DNA of 64,000 bases from contig OY751491.1 of assembly GCA_963565915.1 (NCBI GenBank), positions 2,294,001-2,358,000 on the forward strand, given 5' to 3'. Source of the DNA: Entoloma clypeatum (lineage: Eukaryota > Basidiomycota > Agaricomycetes > Agaricales > Entolomataceae). A program made the translations under genes and the position numbers. How positions within the stretch are numbered: position 1 is the stretch's first letter; each line of letters opens with the position of its first letter. The notes beneath the pieces were generated by a model. The model saw only the letters and a program-made list of their open reading frames with translations. It ran no database searches and was not told the origin of the DNA. Shown piece after piece: positions 22,160 through 32,194 of this stretch.

Positions 22160-24084
22160 TGCACTCCCTGCCTCAATCGTAAGTAGACAGGTTATATATA
22201 TAATCTATAAATATGTTCTGGCCTTTTCACCACCTGTGCCCCTCATTGCAAGGTCAGCAATAGGTGGATGCGTTGTTTCAACGTTGGATGACACGCGCAT
22301 CAAACATGCCAAATACATGTAAACAAATGTCCAAAAAACATCGCACATCTGGTTATTATGTCCACACAGGAACAAGTAAAGTCTTCTACTATATTGATTA
22401 GGTAGGATGGCATTCTATATCATCAAATATGTACTTATTTCATCAAATTGGGCCACAGAATGTGAGTTATAGAGGTGCGATGTTGATAACCAAACAGTAG
22501 TAAACAATGTGCAAAATGCAGCGCGCGGGTGTGCGTGGCCCCTTCCTCATGGTCTAACAATAGTTTGAAGTAATAGAACTATGTATTGGGTATGTATTCA
22601 CCTTCTGAAACACCTTGAATAATTTTTAGAAGTCCAGATAAGATAGAAATAACCAAATGTGCAGATTTCAGAAAAAGTGTTATATCTTCTTAATGGATGA
22701 ACCAAATTTGAAAAATGAAGGTGCTGGGAGGTCCCCTGGATGAAGAGGATCCAAGGCTGAAATAAAAATTTTGGACAAAATTTCGACTTATTTTACTCAT
22801 ATTGACCTTATGAAGTCCTTTAATTTTATTTGAAGTGTCTCAATAGGTTCCCATACAGTGGTTCAATGGTATATATATATTACATGTAGTATAAAGTGGT
22901 TGTGGAAAGGAGGAAGTAAGAAAATACTTGTTTTTGTGTTTGGGGGAACTCATGATGCACTGTTTATCATGATTTACAGTGGTTTTGATGTATCATTTTT
23001 CAGTACAGACTCTCTACCATACATAGCTCCTGTATTTAACTGTTTGTATAGCTACTATTAGTTTCTAAGTATCTCTACATAAGTTACAAACTAATTTTAG
23101 CACTTACAGTGCCACGGATTGGGACTCGACGATGCGAGTTTCAACAATGCACGTCGCTCGGCATTGATGCCAAGCACTCTCGGCAATTGCCGAGAGTCGA
23201 CCCATACATAAGTTGAAACCTTCCCACACTCTTTTTTATCCCCCACCTTCACTCCACCCACCCACTTTCCCCCCCCAATGGCCGTCCCTCATGCACAATG
23301 GTGTCGACTGACACACAATGGCCCCCTCTAACGCCTAACAGCCTCCTTCGCACCCAACAGCCCCCTCGCGTGCCCAACAGCCCTCTAACGCCCAACGGCC
23401 TCCTCTAATGCCCAACAGCCTCCTCTAACGCCCAACGGCCTGCTCTAATGCCCAACGGCCGCCTTGCGTCCCCAACACTGTCAACTCACACCCAGCACCC
23501 TTCCTTCACGTGCACCGGCCGCCCCTCATGCCCAACGGCCCCCCCTCTATCGCCCAATGGCCGCCTCGCGTCCCCAGCACCATCGATTCAAGCCCACCAT
23601 CCTTTCTTTGCGCGCACTGGCCACCCCTCATGCCCAATGGCCCCTATTAGCACACAACGGCCGCCTCGCGTCCCCAATGCCATTGACTCATGCCCACCGG
23701 CCCCTTTCGCGCCGTACGGCACGGCGAACCTGCCACGACACGTGCCCAACGGCCCTTTTTTGCACCCAACGGCGTCGACTGATGCGCAAGAGCAGATGGG
23801 GGTGGGCTGAGGCCACGGAGGACCAATGGAGGAGGTACGACGCGTGTGCGCAGCATTGGGCTGTGCGTGCGTGTCCTTAATGTTGTTTAACATGTAATAT
23901 ATTGGTTTAAACTGGTCTAAACCAGTTTGGTCTCACTTTCTTGAGGTGAGAGGGACTGATGCACCGGTCTTGCATCGGTCTGGTTCGGTTTTTTCGGAAT
24001 TATGTGAACTGAAAAATTGGTCTCAGTCTCAGTCTCAATATTTTGAGGGTCAAAAACTGGACTGAACCGGACCTTTAAACACTA
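22160..24084. other. Right part of the hAT-like element, no gene
   Basis: No transposase frame is recognised. It is AT-rich at 22160-23260 and then a degenerate minisatellite. Near the right end are GGTCTCAGTCTCAGTCTC repeats and the inverted terminal repeat. Confidence 0.7.
23270..23775 (+). repeat. Degenerate minisatellite in the hAT-like element
   Basis: About 500 bp made of irregular repeats of a unit close to CCTCTAACGCCCAACGGCC, often read as 'GCCCAACGGCC' every 20-60 bp. It is GC-rich in an AT-rich context. The open frames across it are low-complexity by-products. Confidence 0.75.
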
Positions 24085-25148
24085 GATGTCAACCGCGATT
24101 TGAGAGGAGGACGACGACGAGGGTCAGTCGTTCGAGTAGAAGATTGTGGGAAGGGAATGATGCATCCTGAGCCCATGACAGTGGTGAAGGAAGGTGTCGG
24201 CAGATTCATAGTCATTGCCGACAAGACAACATGAGAGCAGCTGGCGGTGTTGCCTGCAGCGGCCTCTTGGGCGCGCTGGGCCTTTTTCCAACTCCGCGAC
24301 CCTTTCTTTTTGGGTACAAATGGCTGCTTCTTATTTTGATCACCGGAGTTGTTCAATGGTGTCTCCTTTGCCTTTCCTTTTCCTTTGTTCTGTTGATGAG
24401 GTTTGCCGGAATTCTGGTTTGTCCCAGAAGCGTCAGCAGGTCCCAGACCATTGCGCCAGCGGGGTTCCTGTCCTTTCCGCTTGACAGCGGAGATCTTGTT
24501 GGCAGCCGGAAGTTGTGCTTCGGCTTGTACGCGCATATGCTCCGTGGTTACAATCTCTTCAACATCTGTAAGTTTGAAAGTGTCTAACTTCCATTCTTTG
24601 GCCAGATGCGAACCAAGATGTTTCCACTTGGGAGGTAGACGGTGCACAGCAAGCATCCCTTGCAATTTAGGAGTGAAGGGGATCTTGTGCCCATCAAGGC
24701 GTGCCAAGAGATCACGGAATTTAGAAAATTCTGGACGGGGGTCACCACCAGTCAGGTGCCAATCAAGAGTCAAGGTGAAGTCCTTGAACATCTCATCGGG
24801 GCCTTTGTTCTCAAAGAGAGTCTTCAGCTGATCCCAAACCTCTTTCAAAGTCTGGAATGCTGTAACCTCATGCTTTACAGATTCCACCAGAGATAAGACA
24901 ATTGCGCCACGCGCTTTCAAGTCTTTCTCCTTCCACTCGCGGAACTCCTTTTGTTGTTCAGACATCGAAGCGGCTGTCAGGGAGGTTGGCTGTAACCAGT
25001 CCCCAGATATGAGCATCCAGGTCCCTTCAAACTGTAAAAACCCTGTCATCTTATCGCTCCACTCCTTCCAGTTAGAGCTGGTCATCTTGACGACAGCGGA
25101 TTTGTAATCAAAAGAAGACATGTTTTGATGCGAAGGGTGAGAGCGCAA
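24075..25148 (-). pseudogene. Copia gag
   Basis: 357 open codons on the minus strand, the last few running into the hAT-like element (border 24084/24085). Copia gag (UBN2-type) features: 'SSNWKEWSDKMTGFLQFEG', 'EVWDQLKTLFENKG', 'LPPKWKHLGSHLAKEW', then a basic Lys/Gln/Asn-rich stretch (about residues 215-290). The usual CCHC knuckle is absent or lost to a frameshift near residue 305. Confidence 0.88.
24085..24092 (+). repeat. Target-site duplication of the hAT-like element, right copy
   Basis: GATGTCAA, partner of 10000-10007. Confidence 0.9.
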
Positions 25149-25504
25149 AAGACTGGAAATAGAATGCGTCAGTCACATGTCAAATCGCTGGATCTTAGAT
25201 GAAACAGGGACACAGCAACATGTGTTTTACTCCACTAGGGTCCATCAGACCCCTATTCCACATTTAACGTCATACACAGAGTTAACTGGTAGACACATGT
25301 ATGGAGGCAGATGGGCATCGCGATCATCGGGGTATTATCGCCCGGATCTGCTAGCTCATCGCGCTACACGATGATGTGGGATTAAACATCCACATAATCA
25401 TTAATGTTGTATGTACAGATTGAGGTGCACTTGATCTATTGTGTTCGCAATGTAGCGGCATCAAGTCTACTAAGACTGCCAGCGACGAGCGCAATGGCGA
25501 GTCT

Positions 25505-25518
25505 CAGGGCTCATAACC
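25505..25518 (-). promoter_or_regulatory. Copia primer-binding site, internal to initiator tRNA
   Basis: Directly inside the 5' LTR the minus strand reads GGTTATGAGCCCTG. Its complement CAGGGCTCATAACC is the anticodon arm of the eukaryotic initiator tRNA-Met as I recall it from yeast, including the CAT anticodon. Ty5 and Drosophila copia prime from such half tRNAs. Confidence 0.75.
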
Positions 25519-25833
25519 TGTTAGAACAGCATATGATCATATCAACACTGGAGGTAATCACGGTGGATACAGTATGTCGTCTTGCAGTCCTAGTATACTC
25601 TACACTACGCGCTACTAATTGTGTATCTACGATAGAGTGAGAACCTTACTACTAACCTTTGAGAGGTATTTGCAAGGTGGGGGTTACTCGGTAAGAGCGT
25701 TCTATTGCACAGAGAATAAGGACAGTCTTATATACTAGTCTACTTACTTGTACATTATTTGTACATCATGGGATTGAGCACATGACACTATAGATGAAAG
25801 ATCTATAGGAGTGGAAGTGGAATTCGTTCAACA
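25519..25833 (-). repeat. Copia 5' LTR
   Basis: 315 bp, partner of 5925-6233. It carries a 6-bp tandem duplication (GTGGAA) near 25811-25822. Confidence 0.95.
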
Positions 25834-26463
25834 GGAAGGCTTTCTCCCCTTTGCTTCTGCCCTTCCCCCCCAGGGTGCACTCTCCATGCCCTTCTTCTTC
25901 CCCTTCTTTCCCTATATGGGACCCCCACCAGGATTGCCACAACCAAGGCCCTCCTACCTCCCTGCATTCTTGAAGAACTCCAACCCGAAGGCTGCGCCTC
26001 AACCTGCCCCCTCTGTTCCCCTTCCCTCCTGCTCATCTGGCCTGTCCAAGGTTACGCTCCCGCTGATCTGATGGGCCGTCGATGGGATCCCAACAATTAC
26101 ATGGCAAACGTTCTCATCCCCTTCCGTCTGAAGTCTTTTTCTTTCTTTCACGTATAAGGAATGGGCTAGCACCCCCGTATGTCTCTCTTTCTGGTTTTCA
26201 TTTTATCCTACTTTTCATATACAACACATCACCTACAACACGCTGTCTCAATATCCTTTCACGGATGTTTCAGTGTCCATCTCTATCCTTACTTATCAGA
26301 TATGCACATAGGCTGTCCCCAGAGGGCCTTACTCTATCATGCTACTCATACTGCGGTCCCTGCTTAGCAGTAGTGGTTACCCCTTGTATCTAGTACAGAC
26401 CGGACTGCAATCGGGTGCTGGTATATAAATTGAGGTTTTAAAAAAAAAAAAAAAAAAAAAAAA
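25834..26463 (+). pseudogene. LINE-A ORF1 end, 3' region and poly(A)
   Basis: Right half of LINE-A after the copia insertion. It begins with the duplication GGAAG and continues the ORF1 sequence as in LINE-C from 27549 on. The tail has the shared 3' motif and more than 20 A residues. A frame 'PFFPYMGPPPG...' is open to 26071. Confidence 0.85.
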
Positions 26464-26475
26464 CAGTGCTATGTA

Positions 26476-28155
26476 GCGGCAGTCTGGCACTTCCTCTTCC
26501 TCTAACCACCACCATCAATTGTTAGGTGCCCACGCTTTTCGTCGATCCATGCTGGTTGTAGTAGCACAGTAGCATCCAACACATCCTCTGTGCAGGTCTG
26601 GGTCTCTGACCCTGCGTTGATACTATGATCTCGACTTTCATGCCTCGCAAGAAATCCAAGCAGCAGAACACTCCTCACGAGCCCGTTCCTGGCACTTCCC
26701 CCCGCAACAATGATCTTCTCCCATATGATCACCCCCTCTGCAAGTACTTCGCTCGACGCCCAGTCCTTGCCTTTGCAACTGAAGGAAACACGGATTGGGT
26801 TGAATCACTCAATGCCTCTGTCACCTCTCTTGCTGAGGCAGAATACCTTTTTGATAGTCCCCCTTGCTGCTTCACTGATTTCACCCCTCTATTCAGAGGA
26901 CACATTCAGATGTTCTTCAACAAGTTTTTGGCCTTTGTTGAAAATGGTAAACACAGAGCTGAGGTGTCCACCCAGACTCCTCCACCTCTTCCTCCTCCAC
27001 CACCAGCACCAGCTGCCCGTCAGTCCTGCTCAATGCAGACTATCCCTCCCATGCACAAGGCACGTTCCTCGCAAACACCTCATGCCCCCCACACCTCTGC
27101 AGCAGCCCAGACCTCAGGTCCAGATCCGCTACAGGTGCCCACCCTTTCCTCCATGCCTTCCCAGGCGCCACCTCATGCTTGTGCTTCTGTGGCAGTCCAG
27201 GCCTCAGCCCTAGACCCACGAACGCCCACACCTCTAGCGCTCTCCCCAATGCCTTCCTCTCCCACATGCTCCTATGCCTCTGTGGCTTCCACCTCTCCCA
27301 CACCCTCTCGTGCCCCCTCTCCCCTCCCTGTCCCTGTCCTGAAAGAGCCTACAGTGGCTCCTCCGTCAGTTCACAAACAGCGACCCCCTCCCTCTGGCAA
27401 GAGACGTCCTCAGTCTCCACCCAGATCGCCCCACCCCCTGCCATCCAAACCAGCACCTGTCCCCTGCTCGTCAAGACCCTTGAGTCCTGAGCCCCCTCAT
27501 GCGTCACGGTCTGTCCCCAGCTTCGGCGGCCCACCTCCCCCTCCCCGGAAGGCTTTTTCCTTTGCTTCTGCCCTTTCCCCCCAGAGTGCGCTCTCCACAC
27601 CCTCCCTCTTCCCCTTTCTTCCCCTATATGGGACCCCCGCCAGGATTGCTGCAACCACGGCCCTTCTACCTCCCCACGTTCTTGAAGAACTTCAATCCTA
27701 AGGCTGCATCTCAACCCACCCCCTCTGTTCCCCTTCCCTCCTGCTCATCTGGCCTGTCCAAGGTCACGCTCCTGCTGATCCAATGGGCTGCCGATGGGAT
27801 CCCAACGATTACGTGGCAAACGTTCTCGTCCCCTTCTGTCTGAAGTCTTTTTTGTATAAGGAATGGGCTAGCACCCCCATATGTCTCTCTTTCTGGTTTT
27901 CATTTTGTCCTACTTTTCTATATACAACACATCACCTACAACACGCTGTCTCAATATCCTTTCACAGACATTTCAGTGTCCATCTCTATCCTTTACTTAT
28001 TGGATATGCACATAGGCCGTCCCCAGAGAGCCTTACTACTCATACCGCGGTCCCTGCTTAGCAGTAGTGGTTACCCCTTGTATCTAGTACAGACCGGACT
28101 GATCGGGTGCTGGTATATAAATTGAGGTTTTAAAATAAAAATAAATAAAAAAGTA
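26476..28155 (+). mobile_element. LINE-C, ORF1-only non-autonomous LINE
   Basis: It starts GCGGCAGTCTGGC, the same first 13 bases as the 5' module of LINE-A and B, then departs into a unique leader, a proline-rich ORF1 and the shared 3' tail ending in A-rich sequence at about 28150. It follows LINE-A's target duplication directly and is followed after GTA by another 5' module, so the copies stand head to tail. Confidence 0.75.
26625..27701 (+). CDS. Proline-rich LINE ORF1-like protein
   Basis: 358 codons. The N-terminus is basic ('MPRKKSKQQ', residues 6-14), followed by about 100 residues of ordinary composition ('WVESLNASVTSLAEAEYLF'). Residues 120-330 are Pro/Ser/Ala-rich low complexity. 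No zinc knuckle or RNA-recognition fold is recognised, unlike most LINE ORF1 proteins. Downstream similarity to LINE-A continues in another frame ('WDPNDYVANVLVPF'), so the true ORF1 was longer and this copy carries a frameshift. Its role as ORF1 is inferred from position and from the shared element ends. Confidence 0.6.
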   Translation: MISTFMPRKKSKQQNTPHEPVPGTSPRNNDLLPYDHPLCKYFARRPVLAFATEGNTDWVESLNASVTSLAEAEYLFDSPPCCFTDFTPLFRGHIQMFFNKFLAFVENGKHRAEVSTQTPPPLPPPPPAPAARQSCSMQTIPPMHKARSSQTPHAPHTSAAAQTSGPDPLQVPTLSSMPSQAPPHACASVAVQASALDPRTPTPLALSPMPSSPTCSYASVASTSPTPSRAPSPLPVPVLKEPTVAPPSVHKQRPPPSGKRRPQSPPRSPHPLPSKPAPVPCSSRPLSPEPPHASRSVPSFGGPPPPPRKAFSFASALSPQSALSTPSLFPFLPLYGTPARIAATTALLPPHVLEELQS

Positions 28156-28937
28156 GCGGCAGTCTGGTGTAACGGTCATGCTGTCTGCATCTTAGGTTAG
28201 TGTGCCTAGGGAAAGGTCGCTGGTTCGAATCCAGCTGATCCCAACACCTGGTAAGTCTATCATGGGAGTGTCTCCTATGATAGCACAAAGTTGGGGGTGC
28301 ACGGAGTAGTCATGTGTAGTTACATAATATCACATGATGGAACATATTTCCACATAACATTGGTCCGACCTTAGTAAAGTTGGGCAGCTGCTGGGCTACT
28401 GGCGCCGGTGGTATAGAGTCACATGATTGCTGACTATGGGCTATCCTGGGTGAGAACCAGTATAAAAAGCCGCCCCAGCCTGATGACTAACTCCCTAAGT
28501 AGCCCCACGGGGCGACTAGTTCCTGGGTTGGTAGTGATGCCTTAAGTGGTGACCTGCTGATTCAGGGGCAGGTGTTCAGATGGGACTGGCGATGCCTTAA
28601 GTGGTGACCCGGCACTCTGGAGTGGCCTGAAAGGGACCGAAAGGATAGGGGATGATAAGAGGGGGTATTTGGAGGTGATAACAAGCTGATAAGGTCACCC
28701 CCCCCAGCCCAGACTCCTGAATTAGTGTTTGGCCATTCGGGTCAAAGGCTGGTCGTTAGTCACAGGTTCATAACAAGTCTGGTAGTAAGGTACAAGCCTG
28801 AAGTGCACAAACCAGTTGGCCTTGTGGCAAGAAAGAGAGCTGGAATAGATGGGGATCCATGCCAGTTGGCATCAGCGAACCATCTGCCTGGCAACGGGAA
28901 GCTACCCAATTGGGTAGTGGGCCATAGCAGTCTGGTA
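28156..28937 (+). repeat. Third LINE 5' module, 3'-truncated
   Basis: Colinear with 10436-11217 from the tRNA-like head (28156-28242) on, then lost in mid-sequence after 'GCAGTCTGGTA'. LINE copies are normally truncated at the 5' end, so a later deletion or rearrangement is likely. It marks the right edge of the transposon block. Confidence 0.85.
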
Positions 28938-31900
28938 ATGGATTTCCATCCATCTTACCGTAAAGGCAACATCGCTTTCATTGGTTTCACTAACACCAAG
29001 GTCCATCTTACCCTCCGTATTCCTATATCCTGGTACCTCCATCGGAGCTCCGCACTCCTCCGATATAGCTCCGCACTTTTCCGACGTAGCTCCGCACTTC
29101 CTGCACACTTGACACTCTCGTTTCTCCATCGGAGCTCCGCATTTCTCCATGCCCAGCGATACAGGCAATATCCCTTCCCTTCTCCTTTCTTCTCCCTTTC
29201 GCATTCTCTTTCCACCACCTCCGACGATTTCCGATGATCTCCGACGATTCCCAACATACCTCCGACCCTCCGGTTATCGGACTTCTAGATGTGGTGTGTT
29301 TATTACTTACACTTACTATACTTTACATTTTCCTTTTCCTTTCCAAACACCTCCGACGTATCTCCGATGTTCCGATGGCCTGTTCTCCACCCTTCGGTCT
29401 TTCAACATGACCTTATTACTTCAAGTCCATGCACGGTACGATACATCACTTATATATTTATCTCTTCAACCCCCATCTCCGACGTCCTCCAATCCGCTCC
29501 GCTTTTCAGAGCGGATATCTTATTTCAAACATTCCTACTATTTCATATATTCTCGTTGCCGTTCCGCTTCCATTTCCAATTCCCTTTTTCTATATATCTG
29601 CTTCGGTTGCAGGGGATTCCTTAGAGTTTTCTCTTTGGATCTCCCTTGCAAGGTACGATATATTGTTGTTTAGTAGTCTTTAATCTAACCTTTGGATCTC
29701 CCTTGCAAGTCGTCCGACATCGGAGTCGCTTTGGAGCACTTCGGAGTTGTTGGATCGTAAGGTCACCCTTACAGTAAGTAATGGTTCAAATGTTCATGCT
29801 TCAGCATTCTTCATTTGGAAGGTGGAACAGGAAATGGTTCAGTCAGGACACAAATGGATTTTGATATTTGCATTGAAGCTGTTGATGGATATCAAATAAC
29901 AGCAAGATAGAGTAAAGGTTATGTGGACAAGAGCTCCTTTAAGCTCATTTTCATAATTTAGGGGTTTGATCAAGTTACTAATCGATGTTGTATGTGGGGA
30001 GAGGTATGATGGTATGTGTTTCTTTTCCTACAAGGTTATCCCATTCTTAATTGCATCATCAAATTTACAAGGCAATTTCATCAGCGACCAATCATGTAAA
30101 AGACATATTAAATTTGAATGAAAGATAGGGAGCCACCCGCGGGTGCCAGAGACCCATACCATACCTGTATCTGCTAAACCTGTACCTGCCACAGGTGCAG
30201 GTAATAACCATGGTATGTCAGCTAACACCGCAGGTCCATACACCATCATATAACCCCGCAGGTACACACCCAAAAACAGGCGACGATGAGGCTGAATGCT
30301 CAAGTCAACGTTCTAGCACTCATTTGTGCCCCTTGCAGCATCAAAACACACCGTTTCCAGCGGTATAGCATAATGCATGCACTAATTCCCCACCTCCTGG
30401 CTCACTATCGCCCATTGCAGCACAAAAAACACACCGTTTCTGGTGGTACAACAAAATATGTGGCATCCAACCAGCAAAACAGCGAATATGCATTGCGCGA
30501 CTATTCCCAATTCCAGCTTAATGTCGGGCGCAAAGCTGCAAGTGATCAGGGTGTAGTGGGGTGGGAGGGCTGGAGATGAGGGTGGTGATAGATGCAGAAG
30601 AAAGGTAGGGTGTACACAATCATCTGTAAATCACAGAATGATGGATAGATAGATTTGAAGGTTGAATGAAGTTCATAAGATAATAGGATTGGGGTGGACA
30701 TATCTAAATTTTAACATGTTGAAACCCCAGTGGGCCGGGGCTATTGCCTTGAATGCAGTAGCAGTAAGATGGTGGACGAACGAGACGATGGATCAATGGA
30801 CCACGGTCATGTGACCATTCACGTCGAATCACAACTTGTTTTAATGACGCCTGCCTAAGCCCCGCCCCTCAAGCTTTTGCTAAACCTGAATCAATGATCG
30901 TGCGGCATCCAGCTGCGCTATCGAGAACAGCATAAACATCAACTATGGATGCAACTGGCGGGGGGATCGAAGCCAGAGGGGTGACTGGTAGGGTACGGAC
31001 ACCGGAGGGGCATTCATGTAATGCCCCAAGATATGTATCTTACTTTGATTGAATGGGGATGGCACCTTTCGCGTCGTCTTATCTTCTGTTTAGGTACTTA
31101 GGATGTCATTTCAACATTTTGAATGGCAGTTATGCAGAATTACTGAAAGAAGACGAAAGGCTTCGAAAATTAGACCAAGAAAACAAAGAGAGTTACAACG
31201 CTTTTAGACAGCAAATAACATATACTGTTACTCCGAACAGAGGGCGCCCGCGGGGGGGAGGGGAGGTCGTTCAAAAAAGCGCACCTGGAAAAGCGCCTGC
31301 AGGGAAATAATGCTCAAGATACACGGATCAAGCAGGGAGAGTGTGAGAAAAAAGATTTGTAATTATGGGGTCCCAATGCACCCTTGCAAGCAAGGGAATG
31401 GTCCTAATTACAAGCATTTCTACTTGTGTCAATCTCATCCCTCCACAACGATGCCGGGCCGAGACTGAAATACAATACCATGACCATTGTTTCAAATACC
31501 TCGAATTTTCGACTCCCCTTCACCGGGAAGCCTCTGACGACACAATTACAGCACGATAATTCTTCTCAAAGTGAGGTTACAGGATTATAGAAGAGACAAA
31601 TTACAAGCAGTACTGAATCAATCCCGGAGGCAATTGGTAAGGTTCTCGTGGAGAAATATGTTTTGCACTGAAAATGTTTCAAATACCTGGTCATCGACAG
31701 TACGTCGCTTGAATGAACTCAACGAAGATGTCATAATCAACTACACAACGTGGACACTTCGATCTATTCAGCTGAGGGCCCGCTTTTCGGACGGCATCTC
31801 TCATACAGTATTTGATCAGATGATAGGCTCGGATAGATGCAGTGTCTCCGTGGGCGTGATCGAAATGATTCAATAAAATAAAACCTATATGTACACGAGA

Positions 31901-32194
31901 CAGATATCCGCCCCTCCAAAGGAAGGCACTGGCGCTTCATATTCGTCGTGCCTTTTGCCATGGCGTCTACTTTTGCATCGCAACCTTGTAAGGTGATAGG
32001 CTGGAAGGGTGGGCCAGTATGTAGGACATGTTGATTGGAAGGGGTACAAAAGCGCTGGCCCTTGAAGTTCTTTATGGTTGCCCTTCGGTGGTTACGAGAC
32101 ACTGATTTGTCAGAGTGAAGGTTCATCGAGCAGCACGGCCATCAAACGCTGTCGCTGAGCGACATTGTCCTTCAGCACCATCTTTTTTTGAGTC
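28938..32194. other. Gene-free decayed sequence
   Basis: No protein family is recognised. Visible structures: imperfect repeats of 'AGCTCCGCAC..TCCGA' (about 29037-29150); scattered CTCCGACG motifs to 29360; a 20-nt exact repeat CTTTGGATCTCCCTTGCAAG at 29633-29652 and 29690-29709; GGTA/ACCTG-rich near-palindromes (30140-30280); and a diverged pair around CACACCGTTTC at 30347 and 30429. A short open frame at 31053-31310 has a helical charged segment but no support as a gene. Confidence 0.6.

Larger units (their letters stand above)
10008..24084. mobile_element. hAT-like non-autonomous DNA transposon, split by LINE-B
   Basis: Terminal inverted repeats: the left end reads TAGTGTTTCAAGGTCC and the right end, read inward, TAGTGTTTAAAGGTCC. 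The subterminal regions carry GGTCTCGGTC/GACCGGACC-like repeats. Removing LINE-B leaves about 2.35 kb with no transposase, so it would depend on a relative elsewhere. It carries a tRNA-like SINE fragment near its left end and a degenerate minisatellite in its right part. The orientation is unknown. Confidence 0.85.
5925..25833 (-). mobile_element. Ty1/copia retrotransposon, split by a hAT-like insertion
   Basis: Minus-strand element with LTRs of 309 bp (5925-6233) and 315 bp (25519-25833), a primer-binding site at 25505-25518, a polypurine tract at 6234-6245 and a 5-bp duplication GGAAG. Order on the minus strand is gag, protease, integrase, reverse transcriptase, RNase H, the copia order. 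The hAT-like element sits at the end of gag (10008-24084). Removing it with one duplication copy restores an uninterrupted frame from gag into the segment at 10007-9654. Stops and frameshifts elsewhere show that the copy is dead. Confidence 0.95.
4486..26463 (+). mobile_element. LINE-A, internally deleted LINE split by a copia insertion
   Basis: LINE-A consists of a 961-bp 5' module (4488-5448), part of a proline-rich ORF1 (5449-5924), and, after a 19.9-kb insertion, the rest of ORF1 and a 3' tail with poly(A) (25834-26463). It is bounded by 13-bp duplications. It has no ORF2, so it is non-autonomous or deleted. The join of the two halves is shown by a 5-bp duplication GGAAG at the copia borders and by colinear similarity to LINE-C around 27550. 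Confidence 0.85.

Noticed and set aside
23448..23893. Open frames of 100-138 codons in the hAT-like minisatellite
   Set aside because: Low-complexity Pro/Ser/Arg/Thr translations of the repeat in several frames on both strands; not a transposase.
26476..28155. Clear target-site duplication for LINE-C
   Set aside because: Only GTA is shared by both sides; too short to count, so its insertion history remains open.
31053..31310. 85-codon open frame with a charged helical segment
   Set aside because: No family match, no intron structure or neighbours supporting it, and the C-terminus is Gly/Arg low complexity.
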